Positions 40,611 through 52,907 of a stretch of DNA of 64,000 nucleotides are shown one piece after another. The DNA lies in NCBI RefSeq assembly GCF_014645015.1, contig NZ_BMLC01000003.1, forward strand, positions 59,109 through 123,108. The letters are read 5' to 3'. The position numbers and the translations under genes are program-made. Numbering within the stretch: position 1 is the first letter of the stretch; every line of letters begins with the position of its first letter. A model generated the notes under the pieces. That model made no database searches. It was not told the DNA's origin and saw only the letters and a list, made by a program, of their open reading frames with translations. The DNA comes from Salinibacterium xinjiangense. Its GTDB lineage: Bacteria > Actinomycetota > Actinomycetes > Actinomycetales > Microbacteriaceae.

Positions 40611-43166
40611 GTGAAGGCAATCAGACGGTTTACGGTTCGCACGGTTCTCCCGCAAGCGCTTGCGGGCCTGGAGGAGCTTGCGTCCAATCTGCGATGGTCG
40701 TGGCACGAGCCGACCCGCCAGTTCTTTCGAGCGATCGACCCGGTGCTGTGGGATGAGACGGGGCACGATCCGATCCGGATGCTCGGAGCCGTCGAACCCA
40801 CCAGGCTGCACGAGCTCGCGGTCGACGAGGATTTCGTGGGCACCGCGACCTTTCTGTTAGACGGGTTGCACCAGTACCTGCGCGAGCCGCGCTGGTACCA
40901 GCAGCTCGAGGGAGCGCCTGCATCCATCGCCTATTTCTCACCCGAATACGGGATTGCCGCAGCGCTACCGCAGTACTCCGGTGGGCTCGGTATTCTTGCC
41001 GGCGACCACCTGAAGAGCGCCTCAGACCTCGGTGTACCGATCATCGGTGTCGGGCTCTTCTATCGCGCGGGGTACTTCCGCCAAGGCATCTCGCGTGAGG
41101 GTTGGCAGCAGGAGAGCTATCCGGTGCTCGACCCCGACGGCCTCCCCTTGCGGGTGCTCAGGCAGCCGGACGGCCAGCCAGCCAGGGTGACCCTCGCGCT
41201 ACCGGACGGCCAGGGTCTCTCGGCGATCGTCTGGGTGGCGCAGGTCGGACGCATCCCGCTGCTGCTGCTTGATACCGACATCGCTGAGAACAGCGACGAC
41301 CTGCGCTCTGTCACCGATCGCCTCTATGGCGGAGGGGGTGAGCACCGGCTCCTACAGGAGTTGCTGCTCGGCATCGGCGGCGTTCGCGCCATCGGCCTCT
41401 ACACCGAACTCACCGGTACGCCGCTGCCCGAAGTGTTCCACACCAACGAGGGTCACGCCGGTTTTCAGGCGCTCGAGCGCATCAGCGACCTGATCGGTGA
41501 GGGTCTTGGTTTCGCGGATGCCCTGCAGGCCGTTCGCGCCGGAACCGTCTTCACCACCCACACGCCGGTTCCCGCTGGCATCGACCGTTTCCCCGTCGAC
41601 ATGATCGACAGGTACTTCTCGACCGACCTGCTTCCCGGCGTCGCCTCGGCGGATGTGCTCGCCCTCGGCACTGAGAACTTCGATGGCGGTGATCAGGGAA
41701 TGTTCAACATGGCCGTAATGGGTCTCAGGCTCGCACAACGCGCCAACGGGGTCTCAAAGCTGCACGGCGAGGTGTCGCGCGGAATGTTCGGTGCCCTGTG
41801 GCCCGGATTTGACAACGCAGACGTGCCGATCACCTCCGTCACCAACGGTGTGCATGCGCCGACGTGGACGGATCCGCAGATGCTGGAGCTCGCCCAGAAG
41901 AGGTTCGGCACCGTCGACACGACAGCTGTCGACTGGTCGTCACAGGCCGTCACCGACAGTGACCTGTGGGAGGTGCGGGGCCGGATGCGCGCGCAGCTGG
42001 TCGCGGACGCGCGCCGACGCACCGCCGAGGCCTGGCACGAGCAGAACCCCGGTGTGGGCGCCCCTGCATGGTTCTCGGGGCTGCTCGATCCGTCAGTGCT
42101 GACGATCGGATTTGCGCGCCGCGTTCCGACCTACAAGCGCCTCACCCTGATGCTGCACGATCCTGAGCGGCTGCGCGCGCTTCTGCTCCACCCAGAGCGA
42201 CCTGTGCAACTCGTGATCGCCGGCAAGTCGCATCCGGCAGACGATGAAGGCAAGCGACTCATCCAGAAGCTCGTCGAGTTCAGCCAGGACCCCGAGGTCC
42301 GCCAGCGCATCGTGTTCCTTCCGAACTACGACATCGCGATGGCGAAGCTGCTGTACCCGGGAACCGATATTTGGCTAAACAACCCGTTGCGCCCCCTGGA
42401 AGCGTGCGGCACATCCGGCATGAAGGCAGCCCTGAACGGGTCTCTCAACCTGTCGATTCTCGATGGCTGGTGGGCTGAGTTCTACGACGAAGAGAATGGC
42501 TGGGCGATCCCCTCCGCTGACTCCGCAGGCGACGGTGCTGAGCGCGACGAGGTGGAGGCGAACAGCATGTACGACCTCATCGAGCACCAGATCGCTCCCA
42601 GGTTCTACGACCGCCGGGCCGACGGAGTGCCCTCCCGCTGGGTGGACGGGATACGCCACACCCTCGCCACGCTGTCGCCCGCGCTGTCGGCCGACCGCAT
42701 GGTGCGTGAATACGTCGAGCGGCTCTACGTTCCGGCGGCGGACGCAGCCCGCGTAATCAGCGCAAACGCCTACCAGCCGGCCAGGGAGCTCGCGGCCTGG
42801 AAATCGCGGGTCATTGCGGCGTGGCCGAAGGTGCATGTCACCCACGTCGAATCAGGCGGAGTCGACACTGTGCCCCAGGTCGGTGACGAGCTGCACCTGC
42901 GTGCCACCGTCGACATCGACGGGCTGGATGCCAGTGACCTCAGCGTCGACGTCGTCTACGGCCGCGCTCGCGACGGTGACATGCTCGAGAACGTCGAGCA
43001 GGCGCCACTCGAACTGATGCCGTCGTCGCCCGGTCAGCCGAAGGTATTCGGCGGGACTGTTCCGCTGTCGCGTGCCGGAAGTTTCGGCTACACCGTCCGG
43101 GTCGTGCCGCGGCATCCGCTGCTGGCGTCGCCATCTGAGCTGGGGCTGATCGCGGTAGCCGAATAG
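40611..43166 (+). CDS. glgP: alpha-glucan (glycogen/maltodextrin) phosphorylase
   Basis: 851 residues. Releases glucose 1-phosphate from alpha-glucan ends. Belongs to the shorter GT35 group with N-terminus RTVLPQALAGLEELASNLRW. Markers: IAYFSPEYGIAAALPQYSGG, EVFHTNEGHAGFQALERI, FTTHTPVPAGIDRFP and the pyridoxal-phosphate Lys region CGTSGMKAALNG. A C-terminal beta extension follows. Leaderless GTG start. Convergent with ybaK. Confidence 0.95.
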   Translation: MKAIRRFTVRTVLPQALAGLEELASNLRWSWHEPTRQFFRAIDPVLWDETGHDPIRMLGAVEPTRLHELAVDEDFVGTATFLLDGLHQYLREPRWYQQLEGAPASIAYFSPEYGIAAALPQYSGGLGILAGDHLKSASDLGVPIIGVGLFYRAGYFRQGISREGWQQESYPVLDPDGLPLRVLRQPDGQPARVTLALPDGQGLSAIVWVAQVGRIPLLLLDTDIAENSDDLRSVTDRLYGGGGEHRLLQELLLGIGGVRAIGLYTELTGTPLPEVFHTNEGHAGFQALERISDLIGEGLGFADALQAVRAGTVFTTHTPVPAGIDRFPVDMIDRYFSTDLLPGVASADVLALGTENFDGGDQGMFNMAVMGLRLAQRANGVSKLHGEVSRGMFGALWPGFDNADVPITSVTNGVHAPTWTDPQMLELAQKRFGTVDTTAVDWSSQAVTDSDLWEVRGRMRAQLVADARRRTAEAWHEQNPGVGAPAWFSGLLDPSVLTIGFARRVPTYKRLTLMLHDPERLRALLLHPERPVQLVIAGKSHPADDEGKRLIQKLVEFSQDPEVRQRIVFLPNYDIAMAKLLYPGTDIWLNNPLRPLEACGTSGMKAALNGSLNLSILDGWWAEFYDEENGWAIPSADSAGDGAERDEVEANSMYDLIEHQIAPRFYDRRADGVPSRWVDGIRHTLATLSPALSADRMVREYVERLYVPAADAARVISANAYQPARELAAWKSRVIAAWPKVHVTHVESGGVDTVPQVGDELHLRATVDIDGLDASDLSVDVVYGRARDGDMLENVEQAPLELMPSSPGQPKVFGGTVPLSRAGSFGYTVRVVPRHPLLASPSELGLIAVAE

Positions 43167-43203
43167 CCAACTAGCGGATCGTTGTCGGCCGAAACCGCAG
43201 GAT

Positions 43204-43677
43204 CTATGAGCGACCGATGGCTGCCACCACCGCACCGGTGGCAGCCCGAAGGTCGTGCGGTGTGAGCTCGATGTCGAAGCCGCGGCGCCCACCAGAGACG
43301 AATACCGTGTCATAGAGTTCGGCGGTCTCGTCGAGCACCGTAGGGTTCACGGTCTTCTGCCCGATCGGGCTGATCCCGCCGACCACGTACCCGGTCCGTC
43401 GTTCGGCGAGCCTCGGGTCGGCCATACTCGCCTTCCTGCCAGCGACCGCGGCGGCAAGGGCCTTCAGATCGAGCGTGCCCGAAACCGGGACGATCGCCAC
43501 GACCAGCCGGCCGTCGACATCCGCCACCAGCGTCTTGAACACCTGCCCGGGATCGAGCCCGAGCACGGTTGCAGCCTCCAGTCCGAAATTGGTATTGCCC
43601 GGGTCGTGATCGTATTCGTACTCCACGAACGGGATACCCGCCGCGGTGAGCGCGACAGTTGCCGGCGTACCGCCCAT
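43204..43677 (-). CDS. ybaK: Cys-tRNA(Pro)/Cys-tRNA(Cys) deacylase YbaK
   Basis: 157-residue editing hydrolase that clears Cys mischarged on tRNA(Pro). Family sequence: FGLEAATVLGLDPGQVFKTL, LVVAIVPVSGTLDLKALA, YVVGGISPIGQK and FVSGGRRGFDIELTP. 3 nt after the glgX stop on the same strand, so cotranscribed with it although the functions differ. Confidence 0.93.
   Translation of the reverse strand: MGGTPATVALTAAGIPFVEYEYDHDPGNTNFGLEAATVLGLDPGQVFKTLVADVDGRLVVAIVPVSGTLDLKALAAAVAGRKASMADPRLAERRTGYVVGGISPIGQKTVNPTVLDETAELYDTVFVSGGRRGFDIELTPHDLRAATGAVVAAIGRS
43219..43246. terminator. hairpin at the 3' end of ybaK, downstream of glgP
   Basis: Perfect 10-bp arms GGCTGCCACC / GGTGGCAGCC with an 8-nt loop, 53 nt after the glgP stop but inside the last ybaK codons. 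Could end glgP transcripts. Confidence 0.4.
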
Positions 43678-43680
43678 CGT

Positions 43681-45729
43681 TCAGTGTGCCCTGAACAGCT
43701 GCATCGAGGTGCCAGCGACGATCAGATCATCACCCGGCACGTGCTCTGTCATCCACTCCGTCGCATCCTCGACCGCGGAATCCCACAGCAGTGTGTACCC
43801 GCTGACGCCGGCGTGATCCGGCAGCGTGACAGTCACATCGTCTTCGAGGCCGTGCACGATGAGCAGGATTCGATTGAGCTCCTCGAATTCGGGCGTCGAC
43901 GCGGCGAGGTACTGCAGGGTGCGTTCGGCGGGGGAATCCCAGTCCTTCTCAGACATCGACAGGCCCTCCTTGTTGTACCAGTCCATCTGGGTTGCCGACG
44001 GGATGGTTTCACCCGCGATCCCGTAGCGTCCGGGTCGGAGTGCCGGATTGTCGCGGCGGAACTCGATGAGCTGTCGAGCCACCTCGAGCAGATCGTCCTG
44101 CCAGCCCTCACGCTCCCACGGCAACCAGGTCAGCTCGCTGTCCTGGTTGTAGGCGTTGTTGTTGCCGCGCTGGGTGCGGCCGAATTCGTCGCCAGCGGTG
44201 AGCATCGGGATGCCGGCCGACAGCAGCAGGGTGCCGAGCAGGTTGCGCATGGCTTTGTACCGTGCATCCCGGATCTCGTCGTCGTCGGTGGTTCCTTCTG
44301 CGCCGTAGTTGAACGAGTGGTTGTTGTCTGTGCCGTCCCGGTTCTTCTCGCCGTTGCCGAGGTTGTGCTTCTCGTTGTAGGCGGTGAGGTCGGCCATGGT
44401 GAATCCGTCGTGAGCCGTGATGAAGTTGACCGACGCCATGGGCCCGCGGTCGAGTGCAAACACGTGCGCTGAGCCCGCCAGGCGGCGTGCGAGCGAGCCG
44501 ATGCCGTTCGGGGCAGAACCCGTGGCCCGCGCGGTGCCGATGTCTGTCAGCCAGAAGTCCCGCATACGGTCGCGATAGCCGTCGTTCCACTCGCTCCACC
44601 CAGCGGGGAACCTTCCGACCTGCCAGCCGCCCATTCCCACATCCCAGGGCTCGGAGATGATCTTGACCCCGGCAAGCTGCGGGTCGTCCCGGATGGCGAG
44701 CAGCAGCGGATGCTCCGGGTCGAATTCGTTTCCCTCGTCGCGACCGAGAGTGGCGGCAAGGTCGAAGCGAAATCCGTCGATCTGCACGTCATTGGCCCAG
44801 TAGCGCAGCGAATCGAGGATGAGGCGCTGGGCGGCGGGCGTCGCGGTGTTGACCGAGTTACCACAGCCCGTCACATCCACATAGGTGCCATCGGTCGTCT
44901 GCCGGTAGTAGTTCCTGTTGTCGAGGCCACGAAGGCTCGTCGTCGGGCCCGTGCGGCCTTCCTCGGCCGTGTGGTTGTAGACCACGTCGAGCACGACCTC
45001 GAGCCCGGCCTCGTGCAGGAGCTTGACCATGCCTTTGAACTCTCGCAGCACGGCGCCGGTTCCTCCGTGCTGCGCCTCGCGGCTTGCGTATGCCGCGTGG
45101 GGGGTGAAGAAGTTGAGAGTGTTGTAGCCCCAGTAGTTGGTGAGCCCCTGCTTGATCAGGCGCTGCTCACTCACGAACTGCTGCACGGGCAGCAACTCGA
45201 TGGTCGTGACGCCAAGATCCTTCAGGTACGCGATCGTCGACTCGTGTGCGAGCCCCGCGTAGGTTCCGCGGAGGTGCTCCGGAACATGGGGATTCAGTTT
45301 CGAGATGCCTTTGGCGTGTGCCTCGTACATCACCGTGTGGTCCATGCCGATCTGCGGCTTGGTCGACTGTCCCCAGTCGAAGGTGTCTGGTTCCTGGACG
45401 TATCCGCGCCAGTCGCCGCTCTTCGTGCGATCGAGCCCGCGTGCGTAAGGATCGATCAGGTGCAGGTCGGGATCGAACGCGTGCCCGGCGCTGGTGGGGC
45501 CGGTAGCCCGCACCGAGTAGCGCACACCCGGTCTCAGATCGGTGGATGATACTGACCACACGTCGGCGTCGTCGCGGTGCAGCGGTAGCCGTTTTGCGAT
45601 CCAGTTGGCGTCCCGTTCATCGAAGAGACACAGCTCCATAGCGGTGGCACTCGCGGACCAGATTCGCAGCTCGCCGCCCTTTGGGCTAAGGGTGACGCCG
45701 AGGTCGGCAAGGAAATCGGCTTCGGGCAT
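43681..45729 (-). CDS. glgX: glycogen debranching enzyme GlgX
   Basis: GH13_11 isoamylase-type enzyme cutting alpha-1,6 branches. 682 residues: CBM48-type N-terminus (ELRIWSASATAMELCLFDE), barrel with LDVVYNHTAEEGRTGPT, nucleophile region VQIDGFRFDLAATLGR, acid Glu in KIISEPWDVGMGGWQVG and FITAHDGFTMADL. A TACTCT box 7 nt before the ATG suggests a leaderless message. Works with glgP on the same polymer. Confidence 0.96.
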   Translation of the reverse strand: MPEADFLADLGVTLSPKGGELRIWSASATAMELCLFDERDANWIAKRLPLHRDDADVWSVSSTDLRPGVRYSVRATGPTSAGHAFDPDLHLIDPYARGLDRTKSGDWRGYVQEPDTFDWGQSTKPQIGMDHTVMYEAHAKGISKLNPHVPEHLRGTYAGLAHESTIAYLKDLGVTTIELLPVQQFVSEQRLIKQGLTNYWGYNTLNFFTPHAAYASREAQHGGTGAVLREFKGMVKLLHEAGLEVVLDVVYNHTAEEGRTGPTTSLRGLDNRNYYRQTTDGTYVDVTGCGNSVNTATPAAQRLILDSLRYWANDVQIDGFRFDLAATLGRDEGNEFDPEHPLLLAIRDDPQLAGVKIISEPWDVGMGGWQVGRFPAGWSEWNDGYRDRMRDFWLTDIGTARATGSAPNGIGSLARRLAGSAHVFALDRGPMASVNFITAHDGFTMADLTAYNEKHNLGNGEKNRDGTDNNHSFNYGAEGTTDDDEIRDARYKAMRNLLGTLLLSAGIPMLTAGDEFGRTQRGNNNAYNQDSELTWLPWEREGWQDDLLEVARQLIEFRRDNPALRPGRYGIAGETIPSATQMDWYNKEGLSMSEKDWDSPAERTLQYLAASTPEFEELNRILLIVHGLEDDVTVTLPDHAGVSGYTLLWDSAVEDATEWMTEHVPGDDLIVAGTSMQLFRAH

Positions 45730-45736
45730 GCGTTCT

Positions 45737-45742
45737 AGAGTA
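45737..45742 (-). promoter_or_regulatory. -10 box, leaderless promoter of glgX-ybaK
   Basis: TACTCT on the minus strand, 7 nt before the ATG at 45729. Confidence 0.45.
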
Positions 45743-45805
45743 ATGAATGGCTGAGTCGTCTATGTCCAACGCGAAGCCCTGTGAGGTAGGGGAAGGGAAT
45801 GGGCC

Positions 45806-46963
45806 ATGGCCATCTATCTGGATCACGCTGCCACCACGCCGATGTCGACTGCGGTCATCAGCTCATACGCTGACGCTCTCGGGCTGGTCGGAAACCCCTC
45901 GTCGATTCATTCGCAGGGCCAGAACGCGAAGCGGATGCTGGAGGAGGCCCGCGAGAGCGTCGCAGCCTCCGTGGGTGCCGATTCGGTCGAGGTGACTTTC
46001 ACCTCCGGCGGGACCGAGGCCGTCAACCTTGCTATCAAGGGGCTCTACTGGGCGCGACAGGGTGATATCCCGCGACCCCGCATCCTGTCGACCAGGGCCG
46101 AACACCATGCCACCATCGACGCTCTCGAGTGGCTGGAGCAGCACGAGGGCGCGGTGATCGACTGGGTACCGGTCTCGCCGGCGGGCCGCATCGACCTCAA
46201 ATACCTCGAGGCTGCGCTCGCCGACGATGTGGCGCTCGTCACCACCCTCTGGGCGAATAACGAAGTGGGAACAATCCAGCCGATCGACTCGATCGTGGCT
46301 CTTGCGGCTGCTCACGGCGTCCCGGTGCATTCAGACGCGGTGTCGGCGTACGGCTACCTCGGTATCGACTTCCACGCATCGAAGCTGGCCGCGATGAGCA
46401 TCTCGGCGCACAAGATCGGTGGGCCCGTGGGCATCGGCGCACTCGTGATCGCGCGCTCGGCCACCGTCACGCCGCTTATTCACGGAGGCAACCAGCAACG
46501 CGCTCGCTCGGGGACCATGGACTCGGCGGGAGCCGTCGCGTTCGGCGTCGCAGCGGGCCTCATCGAGTTCGACCGGGTGCGCGGCATGCGCGACCGGCTC
46601 GTCGACGCGGTTCACGCCGCGATTCCCGAGGCGATCCTGCGAGGCGATCCCGTCGACAGGTTGCCGGGCAACGCGCACTTCACGTTCCCAGGCTGCGAAG
46701 GTGACTCGCTGCTCTTCCTGCTGGATGTCGCCGGCTTCAGCGTCTCAACCGGCTCAGCTTGCCAGGCCGGTGTTCCGGAGGCATCCCATGTGCTGCTGGC
46801 GATGGGCCTCGACGAACCGACAGCGCGCGGAGCGCTGCGCATCACGCTCGGGCACCAGACAACTGCCGCCGAGGTCGATGCCTTCGTGGACGCGCTGCCG
46901 GCCGCCGTTTCCCGGGCCCGCTCCGCAGGCTACGCGGACCGCGATACGCAACTGGGGCACTGA
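45806..46963 (+). CDS. cysteine desulfurase (NifS/IscS family)
   Basis: 385-residue PLP enzyme mobilising sulfur from cysteine. Motifs: [52 protein letters not shown] lysine in [16 protein letters not shown], catalytic Cys in [17 protein letters not shown]. Ribosome-binding site GGGAAGGGA before the ATG. Lies 46 nt upstream of mnmA and probably supplies its sulfur for tRNA thiolation (IscS-like role). Confidence 0.95.
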   Translation: MAIYLDHAATTPMSTAVISSYADALGLVGNPSSIHSQGQNAKRMLEEARESVAASVGADSVEVTFTSGGTEAVNLAIKGLYWARQGDIPRPRILSTRAEHHATIDALEWLEQHEGAVIDWVPVSPAGRIDLKYLEAALADDVALVTTLWANNEVGTIQPIDSIVALAAAHGVPVHSDAVSAYGYLGIDFHASKLAAMSISAHKIGGPVGIGALVIARSATVTPLIHGGNQQRARSGTMDSAGAVAFGVAAGLIEFDRVRGMRDRLVDAVHAAIPEAILRGDPVDRLPGNAHFTFPGCEGDSLLFLLDVAGFSVSTGSACQAGVPEASHVLLAMGLDEPTARGALRITLGHQTTAAEVDAFVDALPAAVSRARSAGYADRDTQLGH

Positions 46964-46996
46964 CCCGGCATCCAGCCTCCACGCTTCGTCGACGTT

Positions 46997-47002
46997 TACA
47001 CT
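46997..47002 (+). promoter_or_regulatory. -10 box, leaderless promoter of mnmA
   Basis: TACACT ends 7 nt before the mnmA ATG at 47010, with no ribosome-binding site. Confidence 0.45.
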
Positions 47003-47009
47003 GGAACCC

Positions 47010-48149
47010 ATGAAGGTTCTGGCGGCGATGAGTGGTGGGGTCGATTCGGCCGTTGCCGCGGCCCGGGCCGTCGACGCTGGTCACGAAGTGGTGGGCGTGC
47101 ACCTCGCACTCAGCCGCCAGCCCGGCACGCTCCGCACCGGTGCCCGTGGCTGCTGCACGATCGAAGATTCGATGGATGCCCAGCGTGCGGCCAATATCAT
47201 CGGCATCCCGTATTACGTCTGGGACTTCTCGGAGCGATTCAAGCTCGACGTCGTCGACGACTTCATCGCCGAGTACGCCGCCGGTCGCACTCCCAATCCC
47301 TGCATGCGCTGCAACGAGCGCATCAAGTTCGCCGCGCTGCTCGAGAAGGCCATCGCCCTCGGATTCGACGCCGTCGTCACCGGCCATTACGCGAACATCG
47401 TCATTGACGCCGACGGTAACCGGGAACTTCATCGTGCGAGCGACTGGGCCAAGGACCAGTCCTATGTGCTCGGTGTGCTGACGACGGAGCAACTCGCCCA
47501 CAGCATGTTCCCGCTGGGCTCCACCCCATCCAAGGCCGAGGTCCGCGCCGAGGCTGCGGCCCGCGGTTTCAGCGTCGCGACCAAGCCTGACTCCCACGAC
47601 ATCTGCTTCATCCCCGATGGCAATACCCGCGGCTGGCTCGCCGATAAAGTCGGTGCCGAGCAGGGCGAGATCCTGGATCGCAGCGGCGACGTGATCGGGA
47701 AGCACGATGGTGCGCTCGCCTTCACGATCGGACAGCGCAAGGGCCTGAACGTCGGTTTCCCGACGGACGACGGCAAGCCCCGTTTCGTGCTCGAGATCCG
47801 GCCGAAGACAAATGAGGTCGTCGTCGGCCCGCGTGAGGCGCTCGCCCTGGGCGAGCTTGCCGGATCGAAGTTCAGCTGGGCCGGGCTGGATCCCGTCGCA
47901 TCCGGCATCATCGCCGTCGCCGATGATTCTTTCGAGTGCCACGTGCAGATCCGTGCGCACGCCGACCCCGTACCGGCCGTCGCACGACTGGTTGCGGATG
48001 CGGCCGGCGTGAACGAACTGGTGATCAACCCGGCGGATCCGATCATCGGGGTCTCCCCGGGCCAGACCGCGGTGCTGTACGTCGGCACCCGGGTTCTCGG
48101 GCAGTGCACGATCGCCCGCACAGTGAGTGCCGCACCCGCGATTGTCTAG
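47010..48149 (+). CDS. mnmA: tRNA-specific 2-thiouridylase MnmA
   Basis: Makes 2-thiouridine at position 34 of Glu, Gln and Lys tRNAs. 379 residues: PP-loop [13 protein letters not shown] at the N-terminus, catalytic Cys in [14 protein letters not shown] and second Cys in [11 protein letters not shown], plus GQRKGLNVG. The open frame extends into the desulfurase gene, but [10 protein letters not shown] is the standard start and fits the TACACT box. Confidence 0.97.
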   Translation: MKVLAAMSGGVDSAVAAARAVDAGHEVVGVHLALSRQPGTLRTGARGCCTIEDSMDAQRAANIIGIPYYVWDFSERFKLDVVDDFIAEYAAGRTPNPCMRCNERIKFAALLEKAIALGFDAVVTGHYANIVIDADGNRELHRASDWAKDQSYVLGVLTTEQLAHSMFPLGSTPSKAEVRAEAAARGFSVATKPDSHDICFIPDGNTRGWLADKVGAEQGEILDRSGDVIGKHDGALAFTIGQRKGLNVGFPTDDGKPRFVLEIRPKTNEVVVGPREALALGELAGSKFSWAGLDPVASGIIAVADDSFECHVQIRAHADPVPAVARLVADAAGVNELVINPADPIIGVSPGQTAVLYVGTRVLGQCTIARTVSAAPAIV

Positions 48150-48175
48150 CCGTCACGAGTGTCGCCGCGCGATCA

Positions 48176-50590
<2,415 letters not shown>

Positions 50591-50593
<3 letters not shown>

Positions 50594-50667
50594 ACGGCGC
50601 AGTACTGAACGGCGCAGTACTGGATCGCGCAGGACTGCGAGCGCGCAGGACTGTGAGCGCGGCTGAC
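50591..50667. repeat. 15/16-bp minisatellite at the ligA stop
   Basis: Five tandem units of type TGAACGGCGCAGTAC; the first two are identical, the next three degenerate. The first unit includes the ligA stop codon, and the second repeats that TGA in a different phase-free position. Noncoding after the stop. Confidence 0.85.
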
Positions 50668-50946
50668 TGCAGCGACCGATATCTGTGCCAACGTCTCGTA
50701 CAGCCGGCCTCGTACAGCCGTCTCCTACTGCCGTCTCGTCCTGGTGGCCTGCTATAGGCGGTCGCGGTTGGCGATGATTTTGCGCGCACGCCGCGAGTTG
50801 CGGGCGGATGGTCGAAGGTGAGCCGCGTGCACGAGCGAAATTATGATCTTTTCTACAGAGCGGTCTAGCCCCTACTATTGGGGGTGCGATGCAGCGCTTC
50901 AAGGGGGAGTGGTGCTGCAGACGCAGACTGAGGGGGAAACCCGACT
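50594..50946. other. 353-bp gap between ligA and the DUF1023 gene
   Basis: It holds two minisatellites (50591-50667 and 50693-50733) and then a plausible promoter: TACTAT -10 at 50873-50878, with about 60 nt of leader before the GTG at 50947. No gene supported; short open frames starting at 50889 lack any family signal. Confidence 0.5.
50693..50733. repeat. 14-bp minisatellite, about 3 copies
   Basis: GTCTCGTACAGCCG, GCCTCGTACAGCCG and TCTCCTACTGCCG in tandem. A second, unrelated repeat array in the same intergenic gap. Confidence 0.7.
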
Positions 50947-52545
50947 GTGCTGGTAGACGTTGCGGCCTTGACCTCGGTGGCACTGGGACCTGTCGCCGAG
51001 GCGTTCGAGGTGCACGAAATCTCGCGGTACTCGACAGTGCAGTCGTCGGTGACGATGCGGATCGACATCCTCCCGGCCGAACGCTCGGGCTCCGGTCGAA
51101 CTGGGGAGTCCCTGGTGTCGCGGCCGATCGACGCATCGACCCTGGCCATCGTTCCGGCTGTCCAGCCAGGCCCGGTCATCGGGCCGCAACCCGGCACGCA
51201 GCCGCACAGGCAGGTGCAGAGCATGCGTACGCTCAAAGAACTCACGCTCCTCAGCGGCCCCGACATCTCGCGGTTTGTCGCGGCCCATCCCCATGCCGTC
51301 AGCTCCCTGCTCGCCAGCCCGCCGCCGCCTCGTGATGTCACTCTCTGGTGGTCGACGCTCGGCGCGCGAGCCAGGTCGACCCTCGGAAGCTCCGCTCCTC
51401 AACTGATCGGCAATCTCGAGGGCATCCCCTTGTCGGTGAGGGATGGCGCCAACCGCACCATGCTCCACTCGACCATCGATTCTCTTGATCGACTCGTCTC
51501 CAGCGGCGCTGGCCGGTCGGTCATCGAGAACGCAAAGCAGCAATTGAAGATGCTCCGGTCGATTTCTGATGCGCTGGATGGCGTCGAGGCGGCGGACCTG
51601 TCGACCGTTACCTCGGTGGCCACGCAGACCTGTGACCTCGGCGAGGCCACTCGCACCCTGCTCACTCTCGACGTGGCCGGCCAGGGCCGCGCCGCGATTG
51701 TGCTCGGTGATCTCACTACGGCCGACTACGTCTCGTTCCTGGTGCCCGGCATGTTCTTCACCATCGAGAACCAGATGGGGGCGTGGGCAGAAGCGGCCGA
51801 CGAGCTTTATGAGCAGCAGCTCGACTGGTTGGACTACTTCGACTCGAAGTCCGGGGCGTCGCGAGTCCAGGCGGCCTCAGACCAGTCCGTGCCCGAGCAG
51901 AAGACCGTGCCCGAGCAGAAGACCGTGCCGGGGCAGAAGACCGTGCCCGAGCAGAAGTCCGTGCCGGAGCAGAAGACCGTGGCCACGGTGGCGTGGATCG
52001 GCTACCACACGCCCAACCTCACGAACGTGGGCGGCATCCAGAATGCCGATGAGGGCAGGGATGCGCTCGCCTCCGCGATCAAGGGACTTCAGGCGCTGCG
52101 CACTTCTGACGAGCCATACGTAACGGTGATCGCGCACTCTTATGGGTCGACCGCTGCGCTGATGGCCCTCACGGAATACGACTTCGAGGTGGATGCCCTC
52201 GCGCTGGTGGGATCACCGGGAAGCCCGGCCAGGTCGGTAGACGAACTGCACGTGCGTAGCGGCAACGTCTACGTGGGCGAGGGCGCGTGGGATCCGATTC
52301 CCAACAGCTCCTACTTCGGCAGCGACCCGGGCGCCGCGAGCTACGGTGCGAAGCAGATGAGTGTCGCCGGCGGGAATGATTCGATCACGGGGGGCCCGCT
52401 GCTCGCGTCCAATGGTCACAATGAGTACTTCAGCCCGGGGACAGAGTCGATGCGCAATTTCGCTCTGATCTCGATCGGCAAGGGACAGTTCGTCAGCGGA
52501 GGCAGCCCGGTCGTCCTGGCGAAGGCATCCGGTCCCTCCAAATAG
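50947..52545 (+). CDS. DUF1023 alpha/beta hydrolase
   Basis: 532 residues with a C-terminal alpha/beta hydrolase domain of the actinobacterial DUF1023 family: VAWIGYHTPNL, VTVIAHSYGSTAALMAL (nucleophile Ser in HSYGS), ALALVGSPGSPA, and His candidate in SNGHNEYFSPG. The N-terminal 300 residues are helical and of unknown role. Just before the hydrolase domain is a 5-copy VPEQKT repeat. No clear signal peptide. GTG start, weakly supported; a downstream start is possible. Substrate unknown. Confidence 0.78.
   Translation: MLVDVAALTSVALGPVAEAFEVHEISRYSTVQSSVTMRIDILPAERSGSGRTGESLVSRPIDASTLAIVPAVQPGPVIGPQPGTQPHRQVQSMRTLKELTLLSGPDISRFVAAHPHAVSSLLASPPPPRDVTLWWSTLGARARSTLGSSAPQLIGNLEGIPLSVRDGANRTMLHSTIDSLDRLVSSGAGRSVIENAKQQLKMLRSISDALDGVEAADLSTVTSVATQTCDLGEATRTLLTLDVAGQGRAAIVLGDLTTADYVSFLVPGMFFTIENQMGAWAEAADELYEQQLDWLDYFDSKSGASRVQAASDQSVPEQKTVPEQKTVPGQKTVPEQKSVPEQKTVATVAWIGYHTPNLTNVGGIQNADEGRDALASAIKGLQALRTSDEPYVTVIAHSYGSTAALMALTEYDFEVDALALVGSPGSPARSVDELHVRSGNVYVGEGAWDPIPNSSYFGSDPGAASYGAKQMSVAGGNDSITGGPLLASNGHNEYFSPGTESMRNFALISIGKGQFVSGGSPVVLAKASGPSK
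51889..51978 (+). repeat. 18-bp in-frame tandem repeat, 5 copies (VPEQKT)
   Basis: Five units GTGCCCGAGCAGAAGACC with few base changes encode VPEQKT, VPEQKT, VPGQKT, VPEQKS, VPEQKT. Near identity at DNA level means recent expansion; it forms a hydrophilic linker ahead of the hydrolase domain. Confidence 0.95.
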
Positions 52546-52548
52546 ACT
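52543..52548 (+). promoter_or_regulatory. candidate -10 of gatC at the DUF1023 stop codon
   Basis: TAGACT begins with the TAG stop of the DUF1023 gene, 32 nt before the gatC ATG; a short conventional leader would follow. Confidence 0.3.
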
Positions 52549-52580
52549 GGGGGAATCCCCGAAACTGTTTACGGAGCCGC

Positions 52581-52907
52581 ATGTCTGAAACCCCCCTTGG
52601 CGCTTACGGCGCCGCGATCACAACCGACGTGGTGTCGCATCTCGCGAACCTCGCGCGAATCGCACTGACCCCTGACGAGATCGTCAAACTCACCGGCGAG
52701 CTCGGCGCGATTGTCGACGCCGTGGCGAAGGTCAGCGAGGTGGCGACACCGGATGTCCCACCCACCAGCCACCCGATCCCACTGGTCAACGTGTTCAGGC
52801 CTGACATTCCCGGCGTCACGCTCACGACCGCCGAAGCCCTCGCGGGAGCGCCGGAGCACGACGGCAGCCGCTTCAAGGTCAGCGCGATCCTGGGGGAGGA
52901 GCAGTGA
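52581..52907 (+). CDS. gatC: Asp-tRNA(Asn)/Glu-tRNA(Gln) amidotransferase subunit GatC
   Basis: 108-residue stabilising subunit of the GatCAB amidotransferase. Conserved: [18 protein letters not shown] and [20 protein letters not shown] followed by [10 protein letters not shown]. Overlaps gatA by 4 nt (GTGA). Confidence 0.95.
   Translation: MSETPLGAYGAAITTDVVSHLANLARIALTPDEIVKLTGELGAIVDAVAKVSEVATPDVPPTSHPIPLVNVFRPDIPGVTLTTAEALAGAPEHDGSRFKVSAILGEEQ

Noticed and set aside
50889-51335. 148-codon frame starting ATG 50889 after the TACTAT box
   Set aside because: Arg/Cys-rich out-of-frame overlap of the DUF1023 gene without family features; the real product is in the other frame.
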